DNA from: Rhizophagus irregularis
Taxonomy: Eukaryota; Glomeromycota; Glomeromycetes; Glomerales; Glomeraceae
Direction: 5' to 3'
NCBI RefSeq assembly: GCF_026210795.1
Contig: NC_089439.1
Location: 3,410,001 to 3,474,000, forward strand
DNA: 64,000 bases
In this document: positions 43,261-56,732 of the stretch, piece after piece
How the letters are laid out: each line of letters starts with the position of its first letter
Numbering within the stretch: the first letter of the stretch is position 1
Position numbers and translations under genes: made by a program
The notes under the pieces: model-generated
The model's input: only the letters and a program-made list of their open reading frames with translations
Told to the model about the DNA's origin: nothing
The model's database searches: none

Positions 43261-44784
43261 TTATTCTATAAATTGAATCTTTTTTAGTTCTTCACTAGCA
43301 CGTACTATTCCACACTTTGAAGCTTTTTTATACCAAATAATTGCTTCTTCAATATTTATGCTAGTTCCTATACCATAATGATAACAATAACCTAAATGAT
43401 ATTGACCTTTAGCACATTCATTAATAGCTGATTTATAATACCATTCGAATGCTTTACTATAATCCTTCGTTACTCCTTTACCATGTTTATAACAATATCC
43501 TAGATTATTTTGACCTTTAGCATATCCATTATCAGCTGATTTAGAATACCATTTAAGTGCTTTCTCATAATCTTGTGCTATTCCTCTCCCATAATAATAA
43601 CAGTCTCCTAAATTATTTTGACCCTTGCCATACCCATTTCTAGCTGATTTAGAATGCCATATAAATGCTTTTTCATAATTTTTTTCCACCCCTTTACTAT
43701 GTTTATAGCAATATCCTAAAGAATCTTGACCTTCAGCACATCCATTATCAGCTGATTTAGAAAACCATTCAAATGCCATTTTGTAATCTTGCATTACTCC
43801 TTTTCCATAGTAATAGCAATCACCTAAATTATTTTGAGCTTTAGCACATTCGTTATTGGCCGATTTAGAATACCATTCAAATGCTTTATTAAAATCTTTT
43901 TCCACTCCTTTACCAAATTCATAACAACGCCCTAACTCATTTTGACCTTTAGCATATCCATTACTGGCAGATTTAGAATACCATTCAAATGCTTTCACTT
44001 TATCTTTATCCGTTCCAATTCCACTATCATAACAAAGTCCTAAATTATATTGACCTTTAGCATATTCATTAATAGCAGATTTAGAATACCATTCAATTGC
44101 TTTTTTATAATCTTGTTCTGTTCCTCTTCCAAAATAATAACATTTTCCTAAACTAAGTTGACTTTTAACATATCCATCATTAGCAGATTTAGAAAACCAT
44201 AAAAATGCTTTATTGTAATCTTGTGTTATTTCTTTCCCACTATAATAATATTTTCCTAAATTATATTGAGCAACTAAATCACCTTTTCTAGCAGATGATA
44301 AATAATTATTAAAATTTCTTTCATCTAAAATAATATCCTTATAATAAAATAATGATAATAAAAATTTTCCAATAATAACATTAATATTTTGTGATGATAT
44401 TTCAAATTCATTAATAATATTTAATTTTATAAAAGATTCTTTAAAATTTTCATTGATTTTAATAATAATATTATTATTATTAACACTTATTAAATATAAT
44501 TCTAACGCTTTATTTTTATCAATAATACAACCAATACCATGTTGATAAAAAAATCCAATAATACTAGAAAATAATAATTCATTTTCTTTATGTTTTTGCA
44601 TTGATTCTAAAATGTTTTCGGTATTCTTATCGATATTATCTATCCATTTTTTTAAAATATTTTCCAATATATTTAAATTAGTTGTATCAATTAATTCTAT
44701 AATTTTTCGACAAAAATCTCTTGAAAACTTTTTTAAGAAATCTTCATCATATTTTTCATTTTCGGATTTATTCGTAACGGTCAT
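43261..44784 (-). CDS. Sel1-like repeat protein, 507 aa
   Basis: Start ATG 44784 (MTVTNKSENEKYDEDFLKKF); the frame is open a little further upstream but only from a GTG. Shared N-terminal block, with an Ile/Asn slippage tract near residues 120-140. Nine Sel1-like repeats run from about residue 175, ending in the YHYGIGTSINIEEAIIWYKK cap. This is the longest intact member here. Two repeats carry Glu in place of the usual Gly (SANNECAKAQ, SAINECAKGQ). Role inferred as an interaction scaffold. Confidence 0.9.
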   Translation of the reverse strand: MTVTNKSENEKYDEDFLKKFSRDFCRKIIELIDTTNLNILENILKKWIDNIDKNTENILESMQKHKENELLFSSIIGFFYQHGIGCIIDKNKALELYLISVNNNNIIIKINENFKESFIKLNIINEFEISSQNINVIIGKFLLSLFYYKDIILDERNFNNYLSSARKGDLVAQYNLGKYYYSGKEITQDYNKAFLWFSKSANDGYVKSQLSLGKCYYFGRGTEQDYKKAIEWYSKSAINEYAKGQYNLGLCYDSGIGTDKDKVKAFEWYSKSASNGYAKGQNELGRCYEFGKGVEKDFNKAFEWYSKSANNECAKAQNNLGDCYYYGKGVMQDYKMAFEWFSKSADNGCAEGQDSLGYCYKHSKGVEKNYEKAFIWHSKSARNGYGKGQNNLGDCYYYGRGIAQDYEKALKWYSKSADNGYAKGQNNLGYCYKHGKGVTKDYSKAFEWYYKSAINECAKGQYHLGYCYHYGIGTSINIEEAIIWYKKASKCGIVRASEELKKIQFIE

Positions 44785-46509
44785 AGCTGTCGTATCTTTA
44801 ATTAAAATAAAAAATTTTTTAAAAATATTCACTTATAAAAATTACTACGGTAAGTCGATGCTAGCCAAAATAAGATAAACAAAATAGGATAAACAAAAAA
44901 AAACGCCATTTGTCGTACATCTTACAATTGTGAATCCACACAATACTGCGCGGCGACATAATATGCATATCGGATATTAGAGATATTAGACAAATGATTC
45001 AAACGACAAATGACAAATAATATCTTATCAAATGACAAATGATTCAAATGATTCGATGTCAATACTATAATTCTGGTATACATTATACTTGAATTTTTTT
45101 TTTTTTCAATGAAAATCTGATCAAATGACCTGATCATTTTCCGAACATTGTATTATTTTGGTTAGTTCTCATATTATGCATAATAACAAAATTATTGATT
45201 ATTGTGATTTTACCGCAGATCTTATAGCACAGCATTAAAAGATCTACACAGGATTAAGCAACTTGAGTAATAATTTAAAATTGATATTAAATAATTAAAC
45301 TATTATGGAAAATTTATATTGATTTCTATATAGGGAATCTTAACCGAAGCGCTCGTGGGCTATTCTAATTTTCGCCCAGGTTCCCATTGGATCCGACGTA
45401 GAATTAAAATATAATGACAATAATCAGTGTTGTCAAATGACACTAAAATGATATCAAATAATATTAAATGACATCGATTTTACACAAATGTCATTTGAAA
45501 AATGGGCAAAATGATGATTACAAATCAAAAAGATTCCAGAGTTGATCAATCGGACCCGGTTCAACAGCCAAAATCAATGGGCGATTTCCGCGCTCGTGAT
45601 CTAAAACTTATGTAGTATGTTCTTATGTTTTTTAATTAACAAAAATTAGAAACCTTAGTCAAGGAATAAATCTTAATAGTCATATCTACTATAGAAACGA
45701 ACAAATCCGTTAATTATACTAAGCTAACTATGCAGCATGTTAATTTTTTTGTGCGATTTTATCTTAATTAACATAATTTAAACTTAACTAAAGTATCTTT
45801 TGACGATTTTTAGGTATCCAATCATAAAATTTACTGTAATAACGTAAATAAGAATTGGCATTCCGTCGTTATTTTAATCAATTATATTTAAGAAATTAAT
45901 TAACATGAAAACAAATTTCACCTTTTAAATTAAATCCTTTGGAGTAAATTATATTAAATCAAACTAATGTTGAAACATTAATAAAAAAAAAATTATCTAT
46001 TAATTAATTTAACGGCGTATATTTATGTTTATATTAATTATTAAAACTGAAAACTTATGATCATTTATTCTTAATTTATTGAATTCTTAAAAAGACATTT
46101 TAAACGGATCTTGAAATAAAGAAAAAGGTCACTTACAATAATAGTAAACCAAATAAATCAACCCCAAAAAATTTATTATTAATCTAAAAAACCACAATTT
46201 TGTAATTTCTTTAGCTTATAAATATAAAACATACTGGCTATTACATGATATATTATGTATAATAGCGCGATTTTTTTTATCAAGTTAAATAAATACAAAA
46301 TTTACTAACAACTAACAAATCAAAATTCTAGTGGAATAATCTAACTAAAACTTGCATGGCATATTCAAAAATGTCCTTTTCTTACTAAAATAGAATATAC
46401 GCTACCCGTTTCTCTAATTGACATATTTTTAATTTCTTCTTTTAATTTAATGTTTATACTGCATAATATTATTGTCTGATTTATCGTAATATGTCTCGAT
46501 TGTCCCATG
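44785..46509. other. Intergenic, AT-rich
   Basis: No gene seen. 44985-45060 holds repeated CAAATGAT/GACAAATGA words. 45241-45250 is GATCTACACA, about 460 bp upstream of the Sel1 start at 44784. 45340-45600 has a GC-richer pair of patches with loosely inverted ends (GCGCTCGTGGGC near 45349; CCGCGCTCGTGATC near 45588) that may be an old element. Confidence 0.4.
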
Positions 46510-47832
46510 CTATTTTTTTTCAATTGTACCATTTCTAGTTCCAGATTTCAAATACCATTTAAGTGCTTTCTTTTTATCTTTGCATGTTCCAAGTCCATTC
46601 TCGTAACAAAAACCTAAATTATATTGACCTTTAGGACTTCCATTTTTAGCTGATATAGAATACCATTCAAAAGCTTTCTTATAATCTTTACATGTTCCAA
46701 TTTCATTCTGATAACAATTACCTAAATTGTTTTGTCCCCCTGCACATCCATTATTAGCTGATTTAGAGTACCATTCAAACGCCTTATTATAATCTTGAGT
46801 TATCCCTCTTCCATAATAGTAACAATTTCCTAAATAATTTTGACCTAAAGAACTTCCATTATTAGCTGATTTATTATACCATTCGAATGCTCTCCTCTTA
46901 TCTTTAACTGTTCCAATTCCCTTCTCATAACAAAAACCTAAATTGTATTGAGCTTTGGCATACCCATTATTAGCTGATTCAAAATAATATTCAAATGCTT
47001 TTTTATAATCTTGAGCTGTTCCCTGACCGTATTGATAACAATTTCCTAAATTACCTTTTGCCACTATGTTTCCTGATGTTGCAGATTTTAAATACCATTC
47101 AAATGCTTTATTATAATCGCGTATTACTCCTCTTCCATAATAATAACAATCCCCTAAATTATTTTGGCCTTCTACATCTCCATTATTAGCTGATTCAAAA
47201 TAACATTTAAATGCTTTATTATAATCTTGAGCTACTCCTCGACCGTATTGATAACAATTTCCTAAATTATTTTTAGCTATTATATTTCCTGATGTTGCAG
47301 ATTTTAAATACCATTCAAATGCTTCTTTATAATCTTGTGCTATTCCTCTTCCATGATAATAGCAATCTCCCAAATTATTTTGGCCTCTAGCACTTTCATT
47401 ATTAGCTGATTTTAAATACCATTTAAATGCTTCCTTATAATCTTGTGCTACCCCTTTCCCATAATAGTAACAATTCCCTAAATTATTTTGACACAAAGCA
47501 TACCCATTATTAGCTGATTTTAAATACCACTCAAATGCCTTCTTTTTATCTTTATCAGTTCCAATTCCGTTCTCATAACAAAGACCCAAATTATATTGAC
47601 CTTTAGCACATCCTTTATTAGCTGATTTAGAATACCATTTGAATGCTTTCTTATAATCTTTTTTTATTCCCCTTCCATGGTAATAACACTTTCCCAAATT
47701 AGTTTGACCTTCAACAAATCCATTGTTAGCTGATTTAGAATACCATTTAAATGCTTTCTTATAATCTTGCTTTATTCCTGTTCCATGACAATAGCACTTT
47801 CCTAAATTATTTTGACCTAAAGTTATACCCAT
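46510..47832 (-). CDS. Sel1-like repeats, 3' part of a broken gene, 440 aa
   Basis: Open from ATG 47832 with about twelve Sel1-like repeats and no N-terminal block. The first repeat lacks its front end (it begins ITLGQNNLGKCYCHGTG). Directly upstream the minus strand reads KNYDKLYFKLANNG in another frame, that is, the end of a degenerate preceding repeat; an extra G in AATAATGGG (about 47829-47835) accounts for the shift. The ORF at 47874-48632 is the missing 5' part. Repeats alternate SANNG and SATSGNI(I/V)AK types, showing duplication of a two-repeat block. The usual C-terminal YHYG..T cap is absent; the protein ends SGTRNGTIEKK. Translation from the internal ATG is possible but unproven. 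Confidence 0.6.
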   Translation of the reverse strand: MGITLGQNNLGKCYCHGTGIKQDYKKAFKWYSKSANNGFVEGQTNLGKCYYHGRGIKKDYKKAFKWYSKSANKGCAKGQYNLGLCYENGIGTDKDKKKAFEWYLKSANNGYALCQNNLGNCYYYGKGVAQDYKEAFKWYLKSANNESARGQNNLGDCYYHGRGIAQDYKEAFEWYLKSATSGNIIAKNNLGNCYQYGRGVAQDYNKAFKCYFESANNGDVEGQNNLGDCYYYGRGVIRDYNKAFEWYLKSATSGNIVAKGNLGNCYQYGQGTAQDYKKAFEYYFESANNGYAKAQYNLGFCYEKGIGTVKDKRRAFEWYNKSANNGSSLGQNYLGNCYYYGRGITQDYNKAFEWYSKSANNGCAGGQNNLGNCYQNEIGTCKDYKKAFEWYSISAKNGSPKGQYNLGFCYENGLGTCKDKKKALKWYLKSGTRNGTIEKK

Positions 47833-47873
47833 TATTAGCTAATTTAAAATATAATTTATCATAATTTTTAGAA

Positions 47874-48632
47874 TCAAATTAACATAAAAAAGTTATACTG
47901 ACCTTCAGCACATCCGTTATTAGCTGATTTAGAATACCATTCAAACGCTTTCTTAAAATCTTGGTATATTCCTCTTCCATGATAATAGAGTTCTCCTAAT
48001 TTATTTTGACTTTTAGCATGTCCATTATTAGCTGAATAAGAATACCATTTAAATGCTTTCTTATAATCTTGCGCTACTCCATGACCATATTGATAACAAT
48101 TTCCTAAATTATATTGAGCTATTAGATCCCCTTTTTTAGCAGATCTTAAATATTCAACAATAAATTCACTCAAGTTGATTGTGTCAATTTTATTTAAAAT
48201 AATATCTTTGTAATAGAATAATGATAATAAATATTTTCCAATATTAACGTTAATATCTTTCAAAATATCAAATTCATTATTATTTTCTTTTAATATATTT
48301 ATAAAATTTTGATTTATAAATTCTTTTTCAAACTTATTATTAACAGATAATAAATAAAATTCTAACGCCTTATTTTTATCAATAATACAACCTATACCAC
48401 ATTGATAAAAAAATCCAATAATACTAGAAAACCAAAATTCATTTTCTTTATGATTTTGCATTAATTCCAAAATTTTTTTTACATTTTCATCGATATTATT
48501 TATAAATTCGATCAAAGTAACTTCATAAGTATTTAAATCTTCTATATCAATTAATCTTAGATAAAAATCTTTTGAAAAATCCTTTAAAAAATTTTCATCA
48601 TTTTTAATAATTTTTGTTTTAGAATTTGACAT
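47874..48632 (-). CDS. Sel1-like repeat protein, 5' part of a broken gene, 252 aa
   Basis: ATG 48632 (MSNSKTKIIKNDENFLKDFS). Intact shared N-terminal block and two full repeats, then the third repeat breaks at GCAEGQYN and ends FFMLI-stop. The coding similarity resumes beyond a short damaged stretch (47833-47873) in the ORF ending at 46510. Together they would make a gene of about 2.1 kb with 14-15 repeats, the largest in the window. I tested an intron from GT 47883 to AG 47839; it leaves a stop, so frameshift plus small deletion is the better reading. Confidence 0.6.
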   Translation of the reverse strand: MSNSKTKIIKNDENFLKDFSKDFYLRLIDIEDLNTYEVTLIEFINNIDENVKKILELMQNHKENEFWFSSIIGFFYQCGIGCIIDKNKALEFYLLSVNNKFEKEFINQNFINILKENNNEFDILKDINVNIGKYLLSLFYYKDIILNKIDTINLSEFIVEYLRSAKKGDLIAQYNLGNCYQYGHGVAQDYKKAFKWYSYSANNGHAKSQNKLGELYYHGRGIYQDFKKAFEWYSKSANNGCAEGQYNFFMLI

Positions 48633-50602
48633 ATTTTAATGAGTTTTTTTTTTGATAAAGTTTTGAAGAGTTTTCTTAGTCTTATTAATAGAAAAAAAGA
48701 AAAATATTAGGTAACAATAGTACTGCCAGCAGATCATTTTATATTTATTTCTTATTCGTTATTTCTATGTACGAACATTTAGAAGGCGTAAAAACCCATA
48801 TTTGATCGGCCGAATTGTTTGTTACCTCATGTACTCATGTAAACATTTCACGAGTAATAATCGACGATTTAAAACCAAGAAATTGATTTTTTGTCACACA
48901 TTTTTATTGTACGGTTTATAATTAGTAAATTTTAAATTCAGAATTCAGATGATAAAAATTTTTTCTTTGTTTGCGAATCGGTATAAAATAAGAAACGAAA
49001 TTGTGTGAGGTGCTGCGACAGTGATTCATAGAGAACTTCTAATCAATTTAATATAATTATAAACTAACTTTTAGATGCAAAAAGAATTAATTATAATATA
49101 TTATATTTATTCTTTAAAATATGTTACAACATAACCAATTCTTAGTAATTGATACTAATAAACGAGAATTTATGTTTACTTATCTTCTTATTATATGCAA
49201 TAGATACTACATTGCATGTTCTTGTCATAATAGTTCTAATAGTTCTTTCAAATTCAAAAATATTATTGGAGATGGAATTCAGCGCAGTATGTATAAGAAG
49301 GTTAAAATGTTACCCAAGCATCTGACATAATTTGTCCCTTTTTTGCGTAACAGCAGACCAAAAATTGATTGATTGAAGCAAAATTTTAATCAACTTAATT
49401 GTTTAATTTAACGTTCCTATTAAATCCAAATTATCCAAATTTAAAATAAAACCCCTTCCATATATATAGTACAGAGCCAATAATCCCATATTTCTACTAA
49501 GTAGTCGATAAACAAAATCAAATTTACGTATTTAATGTGTTAACGGATTATCTAACGAAAATTATAGATGCAGAATATACATTTGTTGAGCTGAATTCAA
49601 TTTCGTTATTACTCAAATTAAATATCCGAATATTGTGCAGATAAAGTTATCTAGATAATTGGACAATAAATTTTTTAATATGAAATTACCCGCAACAATT
49701 ACGTAAAAGATAATTGATAAAAATCAATTCATATTAAAAAATGATAATATTAGGAGTTTATTGGCGAGCTGTCGAGTGATACAAAAAATAAAGTATTTAA
49801 TAAAAAAATGTTACTTTAAGCCAAAATATATTTAGTCATTTAGGTTATTGTCGTTATATCATACATTATGTGCAAAATTATAAATTTTGAGTGAAAAAAA
49901 AATGTGAATCTAAATTTTAAGTATGTTAGCTAAACATTTATATGAGGCCTTCTCATAATGTGAATTTGATTTTGCCCAAAGATTTGAAACTTTAATTATT
50001 TTCCTTTATTTAATTTTTTCCGAACCGAACGAACCGCTCCATGCTTTCGCATCGTCAATATAACTTACATCTCGATTTTTTCTGGATTTGACTAATAACA
50101 ATTGTACCAACTTATAAAAAAAAAAAAATAATAATATTTCAAGTTATCTTGGTGCTTGAATAAGTAATATCGATATTAACTTACAAATACACCACCATTA
50201 GAATATATTTGTAAAGCGAGGCGTATGTCAGCATAAGTGATTGGGATTGGTGAATTTAATGTGTTGAAATAGACTAAATCAATGAATCAATATGATAGTT
50301 CTTGAAAAAAAAAGGACAATGATAATCTTGGATATTACTACTATACCTATTCATAACGATAAAGCGGCTGAGTAAAATACTTCGAAAAAGTTACACCGAT
50401 CAGAGTGAAGATATAAATATATACGCTATTAAATTCCCAGTTTCTCGTTATTTAGTTAGGAACATAATCAACAGTAAATAACACTGATAAATATGTAAAA
50501 TTTTATTTTAAGTTTGCTTGAAGAAAAGAAAAGCTATGCTGAGAAGATACAAACTAACTATTCTGATATGATTTAACGTACATATTACTTTTAGATAAAA
50601 TA
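48633..50602. other. Intergenic, no supported gene
   Basis: Upstream region of the Sel1 locus and 3' flank of the SET gene. A reading frame at 49121-49330 (plus; MFTYLLIICNRYYIACSC inside) has a hydrophobic start and two Cys, but no splice or promoter evidence. I leave it uncalled. No RNA gene recognised. Confidence 0.4.
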
Positions 50603-52837
50603 CTAAATTAATATAATAAGTTCAGGTTCCAATATTTTAGCAATACGCAATGCCTCTTCTTTCCAATTAGTTTCATCCTCCTTATATTTACCCCTAACCG
50701 GCTCAACTAACTGTCTCAATGCGCTATTATACCACTTTTGTGCTTTTTTAGTTTGCCCCAATTCAGCGTGTCGATGTGCCATCTGAAAAGCACATTTATT
50801 TGAATAATGCAACAAATTATATGGTCTTACAAGGTCATACAATTCATGCATAATGTTAAGGGACTTGCGTGAGTCACCGTTTTTCCCATAGGCAAAAGCA
50901 AGTACTGATTTTGGATCGAAAAAATGAAAATTAAGGGATGGGTTATTGTATCGAAGTTCGTTAAGATCGGAAACTAATTTTTCCAATTCATGAATGAGGG
51001 AAGGATCAGCTCTGGAACCTTTCAACATTTTTGATGCTCTGGGTTTTATAGTTTGATTGAATTTCTCATCAAGTTGTTTCCATTTCTGAGTGATTTGTGG
51101 TGATTCGGCTCGATCAATCTTACAAAGGCGGCATTGGCAAGTGATGCCGAATGATTTAAGTGACCTCAATCTTTCTTCACCGGCTAACATCGGGTCAACG
51201 TAGCTAAATGTTAATTCCTCACCTTTTTTAATCGGACAGATAGTTCGAACGAACATTAAATCTCCCCAAAAAATTCTATCAGTATTAAAGTCGAGGCACG
51301 TGTGATTAAAATATGATGGTAAAATCCAAAGGCCAGCCCCTTTACTACTTTCTGGCTTTTTCGATAAACTCCACAAATCATCAGGATTAAAAGCATTATA
51401 TTTTACTATATTTTCAATCCTATCTACATTCACGGATAGGGCTTCTTGATCTTCAAGTTCATTTTCAGATCGATAATTGGAACCAGCGTAAAGTTTATAA
51501 AGTTCTCGTCCAAGATTTGGATCTGCCGTAATTTTTTGAGTTATAAATGTGATTAACTCTGATTGGGCCGGTGTATTAATACTTCTATTAACCCAATTAA
51601 AACTAAGTCCTGGTGGAACCTCATTTTCATACACGACGTGAAATGCTTTGCTGACCATTAATAGAGAATGAGACGGAATATCTTGTTTCGCAACCCATCC
51701 TCTGCCTTTATTTTTAATCGGACGAACTTCAATTTTGTCTGAAATATAATCCGCGTGGTCTAATCTCGGTCCATTTGGGCAAATCCACTTTCCGTCACTT
51801 TGTACTTGGACATTTTTCTTAAACTCTTCAATGATGCTGATGTAATCATAAATACCCTTACTCTCTAACTCCAACATTCGAGCACGTTTTATAGCTTCCT
51901 CGAATGAATTTTTATTTAGGGCATCGTCTGTTTTCAACAATTCTTGGAAAATTAAAATCGCTTCTTGATATCTTTTAAGACCACAAAGCGCTTTGCCCTT
52001 ACAAAATTTTGCTTTTTGATGATCCGAATTATGTTCTAAGGCAAGCACTGAATCATCGAGAGCCTTTGCAAATAGGCACAATCTTAAATATGATTGAGCT
52101 CTATTTGTGAGCAAGATAACATTATTAGGTTCCAAATCGATTCCACGTGAATACTCATCAATTGCAAGCTTATAATTTCTTTCCTTGAAATTTTCATTTC
52201 CACGACGTTGAAAATCCTCAGATTTAAATATTTTTTGTTCTTCTGGTTCAACTAGTAATTCTTGTATTTGATCAGTGGTCCATCTGATATCTTTAAGCAA
52301 CTCACTATTATGATTAACCATTATAATTTCTGAAGGATCGTCTGACCGAATCATGGGTAAAATATCCGCAGCGGTTTTATAAAAAGGATTCTTCACAATT
52401 AAAATAGTTCCAACCGTCAAATATCTGGAAGCTTGATCAACAGAAATAAGTCCTGCAGATTGTGGGACCCAGTTATACAAAGAAAGACGTTCAACATCAC
52501 CTTCAGGATCTTCAACAATAGTTGAAAGGGCTGTAAGTTTGTAACATTTTTCAATTACGCGACACAATAAGAAACGACCAGTATGTACATTATCAATTTG
52601 CATGTCATTAATCGAGATTCGATTCCTTGGTTTAAGTGGGATATTTTTAGAATGTCTAGTCCCTCCTCTGATAGCGGGTCCACCTTGAGTTGTTTGAAAG
52701 GTAAAACTATTGTTTCTTGTTTCAATCACATCTTTTAAAGCTTTTTTGTGTTTAGAAATTATCTCTTGCCTGCTTCTTCTAGGAGGTTGTTGATTAAACA
52801 TCATTTGAAGGAACATTCTTTGAAATGCTTCGTCCAT
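50603..52837 (-). CDS. TPR and SET domain protein (lysine methyltransferase-like), 744 aa
   Basis: ATG 52837 (MDEAFQRMFLQMMF); the frame is open three codons further but only from TTG. Domains in order: a beta-rich N-terminal region (about 80-180, LLCRVIEKCYK, GTILIVKNPFYKTA); TPR repeats at about 207-305 (RRGNENFKERNYKLAIDEYS, NRAQSYLRL, KGKALCGLKRYQEAI); a split SET domain at about 368-548 (KGRGWVAKQDI at the start, SYFNHTCLDFN, GEELTFSYVD at the end); and post-SET cysteines CQCRLC at 567-572. The cofactor-binding NHxC motif is present (NHTC 511-514). SMYD- and Set5-like enzymes with this layout methylate lysines on histones or other proteins. The C-terminal helices (680-744) resemble further TPRs. 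No intron. It reads as an ordinary conserved gene. Confidence 0.88.
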   Translation of the reverse strand: MDEAFQRMFLQMMFNQQPPRRSRQEIISKHKKALKDVIETRNNSFTFQTTQGGPAIRGGTRHSKNIPLKPRNRISINDMQIDNVHTGRFLLCRVIEKCYKLTALSTIVEDPEGDVERLSLYNWVPQSAGLISVDQASRYLTVGTILIVKNPFYKTAADILPMIRSDDPSEIIMVNHNSELLKDIRWTTDQIQELLVEPEEQKIFKSEDFQRRGNENFKERNYKLAIDEYSRGIDLEPNNVILLTNRAQSYLRLCLFAKALDDSVLALEHNSDHQKAKFCKGKALCGLKRYQEAILIFQELLKTDDALNKNSFEEAIKRARMLELESKGIYDYISIIEEFKKNVQVQSDGKWICPNGPRLDHADYISDKIEVRPIKNKGRGWVAKQDIPSHSLLMVSKAFHVVYENEVPPGLSFNWVNRSINTPAQSELITFITQKITADPNLGRELYKLYAGSNYRSENELEDQEALSVNVDRIENIVKYNAFNPDDLWSLSKKPESSKGAGLWILPSYFNHTCLDFNTDRIFWGDLMFVRTICPIKKGEELTFSYVDPMLAGEERLRSLKSFGITCQCRLCKIDRAESPQITQKWKQLDEKFNQTIKPRASKMLKGSRADPSLIHELEKLVSDLNELRYNNPSLNFHFFDPKSVLAFAYGKNGDSRKSLNIMHELYDLVRPYNLLHYSNKCAFQMAHRHAELGQTKKAQKWYNSALRQLVEPVRGKYKEDETNWKEEALRIAKILEPELIILI

Positions 52838-54500
52838 TTTATTCAACTATAAATTTAATATTTGAAAAAATTATGGTCAAAATTGTTGAAAAAAAAAGAA
52901 AAATACTAAAGTGAGCCACATGTAAATGGGGTGATTTTTATTTTGTTGCATAATTACCCAATTTAGAATTAGGCAAAGCTGTGACTTGCCTGAATGGAAA
53001 CCTTCGGAATTATTTTTGCTAATTTGTTAATCATCTGCCAAAAGTAACAACTTATTATATAATTTTTTGATAAAATTTCTTTATTTGGATACAATTACGG
53101 TTATTAATAATAAACTTTACAAATGACAGAGAAGGAAAACAAGGAGGACTCCATATCTTAATGAAATGAAACGTATACTTACCCCTTAATGTGTGTGTGT
53201 TACTGTAGTAGCACAATAAGAAATATTTTTTTTTGTTTTAAGCTAAAAAACATTAGTAAAATAATATTAATGATTAATTCATTGTCCCTTATTTTTTTAA
53301 TACATAACATTTATTTATACACTTTTAAAAATTTTAAATGTTTTTAAAAATATTAAAGGAAAAATGATTATAATATAACTATTGGATGGGGTAAAATATC
53401 GAGCGAATAATGTAATAATGTACAGGATTTATTATTCCACAAGGGTCAGATAATGTTTTCGAAGGCGTTTGTAATATCATGTGATCGTGAATAAATTCTG
53501 CATGTCAATCCAACCTTATCGATTGTCTAATGCGTAATACTTAAAAGTTAACCATTGGATCACAAATCTGCGGCGTAAGGTTATTAGGAGCAAAAAAAAA
53601 ATTTATTTATTTTCCTAATTTCTTTCCTTACTGACTAATGATTAGTATAGTCCTCCGGATTGTATTCATATATTTATGTACAATATTGTACAATTTTTTA
53701 TAATAAAAATAGAATATTTTTAAATCAAATATTTTTGTGTTGTTTTTAGCTTGTATTAAAAAGAAAACATCGAGAGGATATGAAAGGAATTGAATGCTGT
53801 TAAAACAACCGAACCATCTAAAGCAGGATTTACAAAAAAAATCGCCTAGTTCCGTCAAGCATCATTCCGCACACTTTCGGCCTCAAATTTAATTAAGAAA
53901 CACATAGCAGCATAGACTTTTTGCGGATTATCTATTTAAAATACACATAATTTATACTACGTAAAGTCACACATAAATTATAAATCATGAAAAAAAATAA
54001 AGTTTTGTCGGAAGACAAATTCACTGTATATTTAGCATAAATGCATTTCTTAATTTTATAGGGTATAATATTAAAGCACCTGTCAACAGAAACAAAAAAC
54101 AAAAAAATTTGTTAAGATATAACAATTTTTACTATACATATACTTAAAAATTTATTTGTAGCCTATAATTATATCATGCACAATGTGCACGCGTACACAT
54201 TCCGACACGTTGATGAAGACAAATGATGACTCTTTATAGATTAGATTTTTATCAATCATACAATGACCTGTCTATCAAGGAAAGTTGGCCAAAGATTAAC
54301 CCATACTGGCACACAAATATCGGTTATTTTCCAAATAACTGATAATTTGCGAAACGTATTACGTATTTTTAACCAATGAAATTATGATAATCAAGCTTGT
54401 TTCATATGATTTGTTGAAAAATTTTTTAACCGAAAAACGATCTACAAAAATAATTTAAATCCATTTTTCCTTTTTTTCATCATCACTTCTTCACTCAAAA
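52838..54500. other. Shared upstream region between two divergent genes
   Basis: The SET gene and the SPX-phosphatase gene point away from each other across this 1.66-kb stretch, so it must hold both promoters. GATCTACA lies at 54439-54446, 55-62 bp before the SPX-gene ATG. A pyrimidine-rich leader (TTTTTCCTTTTTTTCATCAT) immediately precedes that ATG. A GTGTGTGT tract lies at 53191-53200. No gene recognised. Confidence 0.45.

Positions 54501-56732
<2,232 letters not shown>

Noticed and set aside
47839-47883. A 45-bp intron joining the two Sel1 halves
   Set aside because: GT and AG are present, but splicing gives a stop codon at the junction and does not restore the repeat frame.
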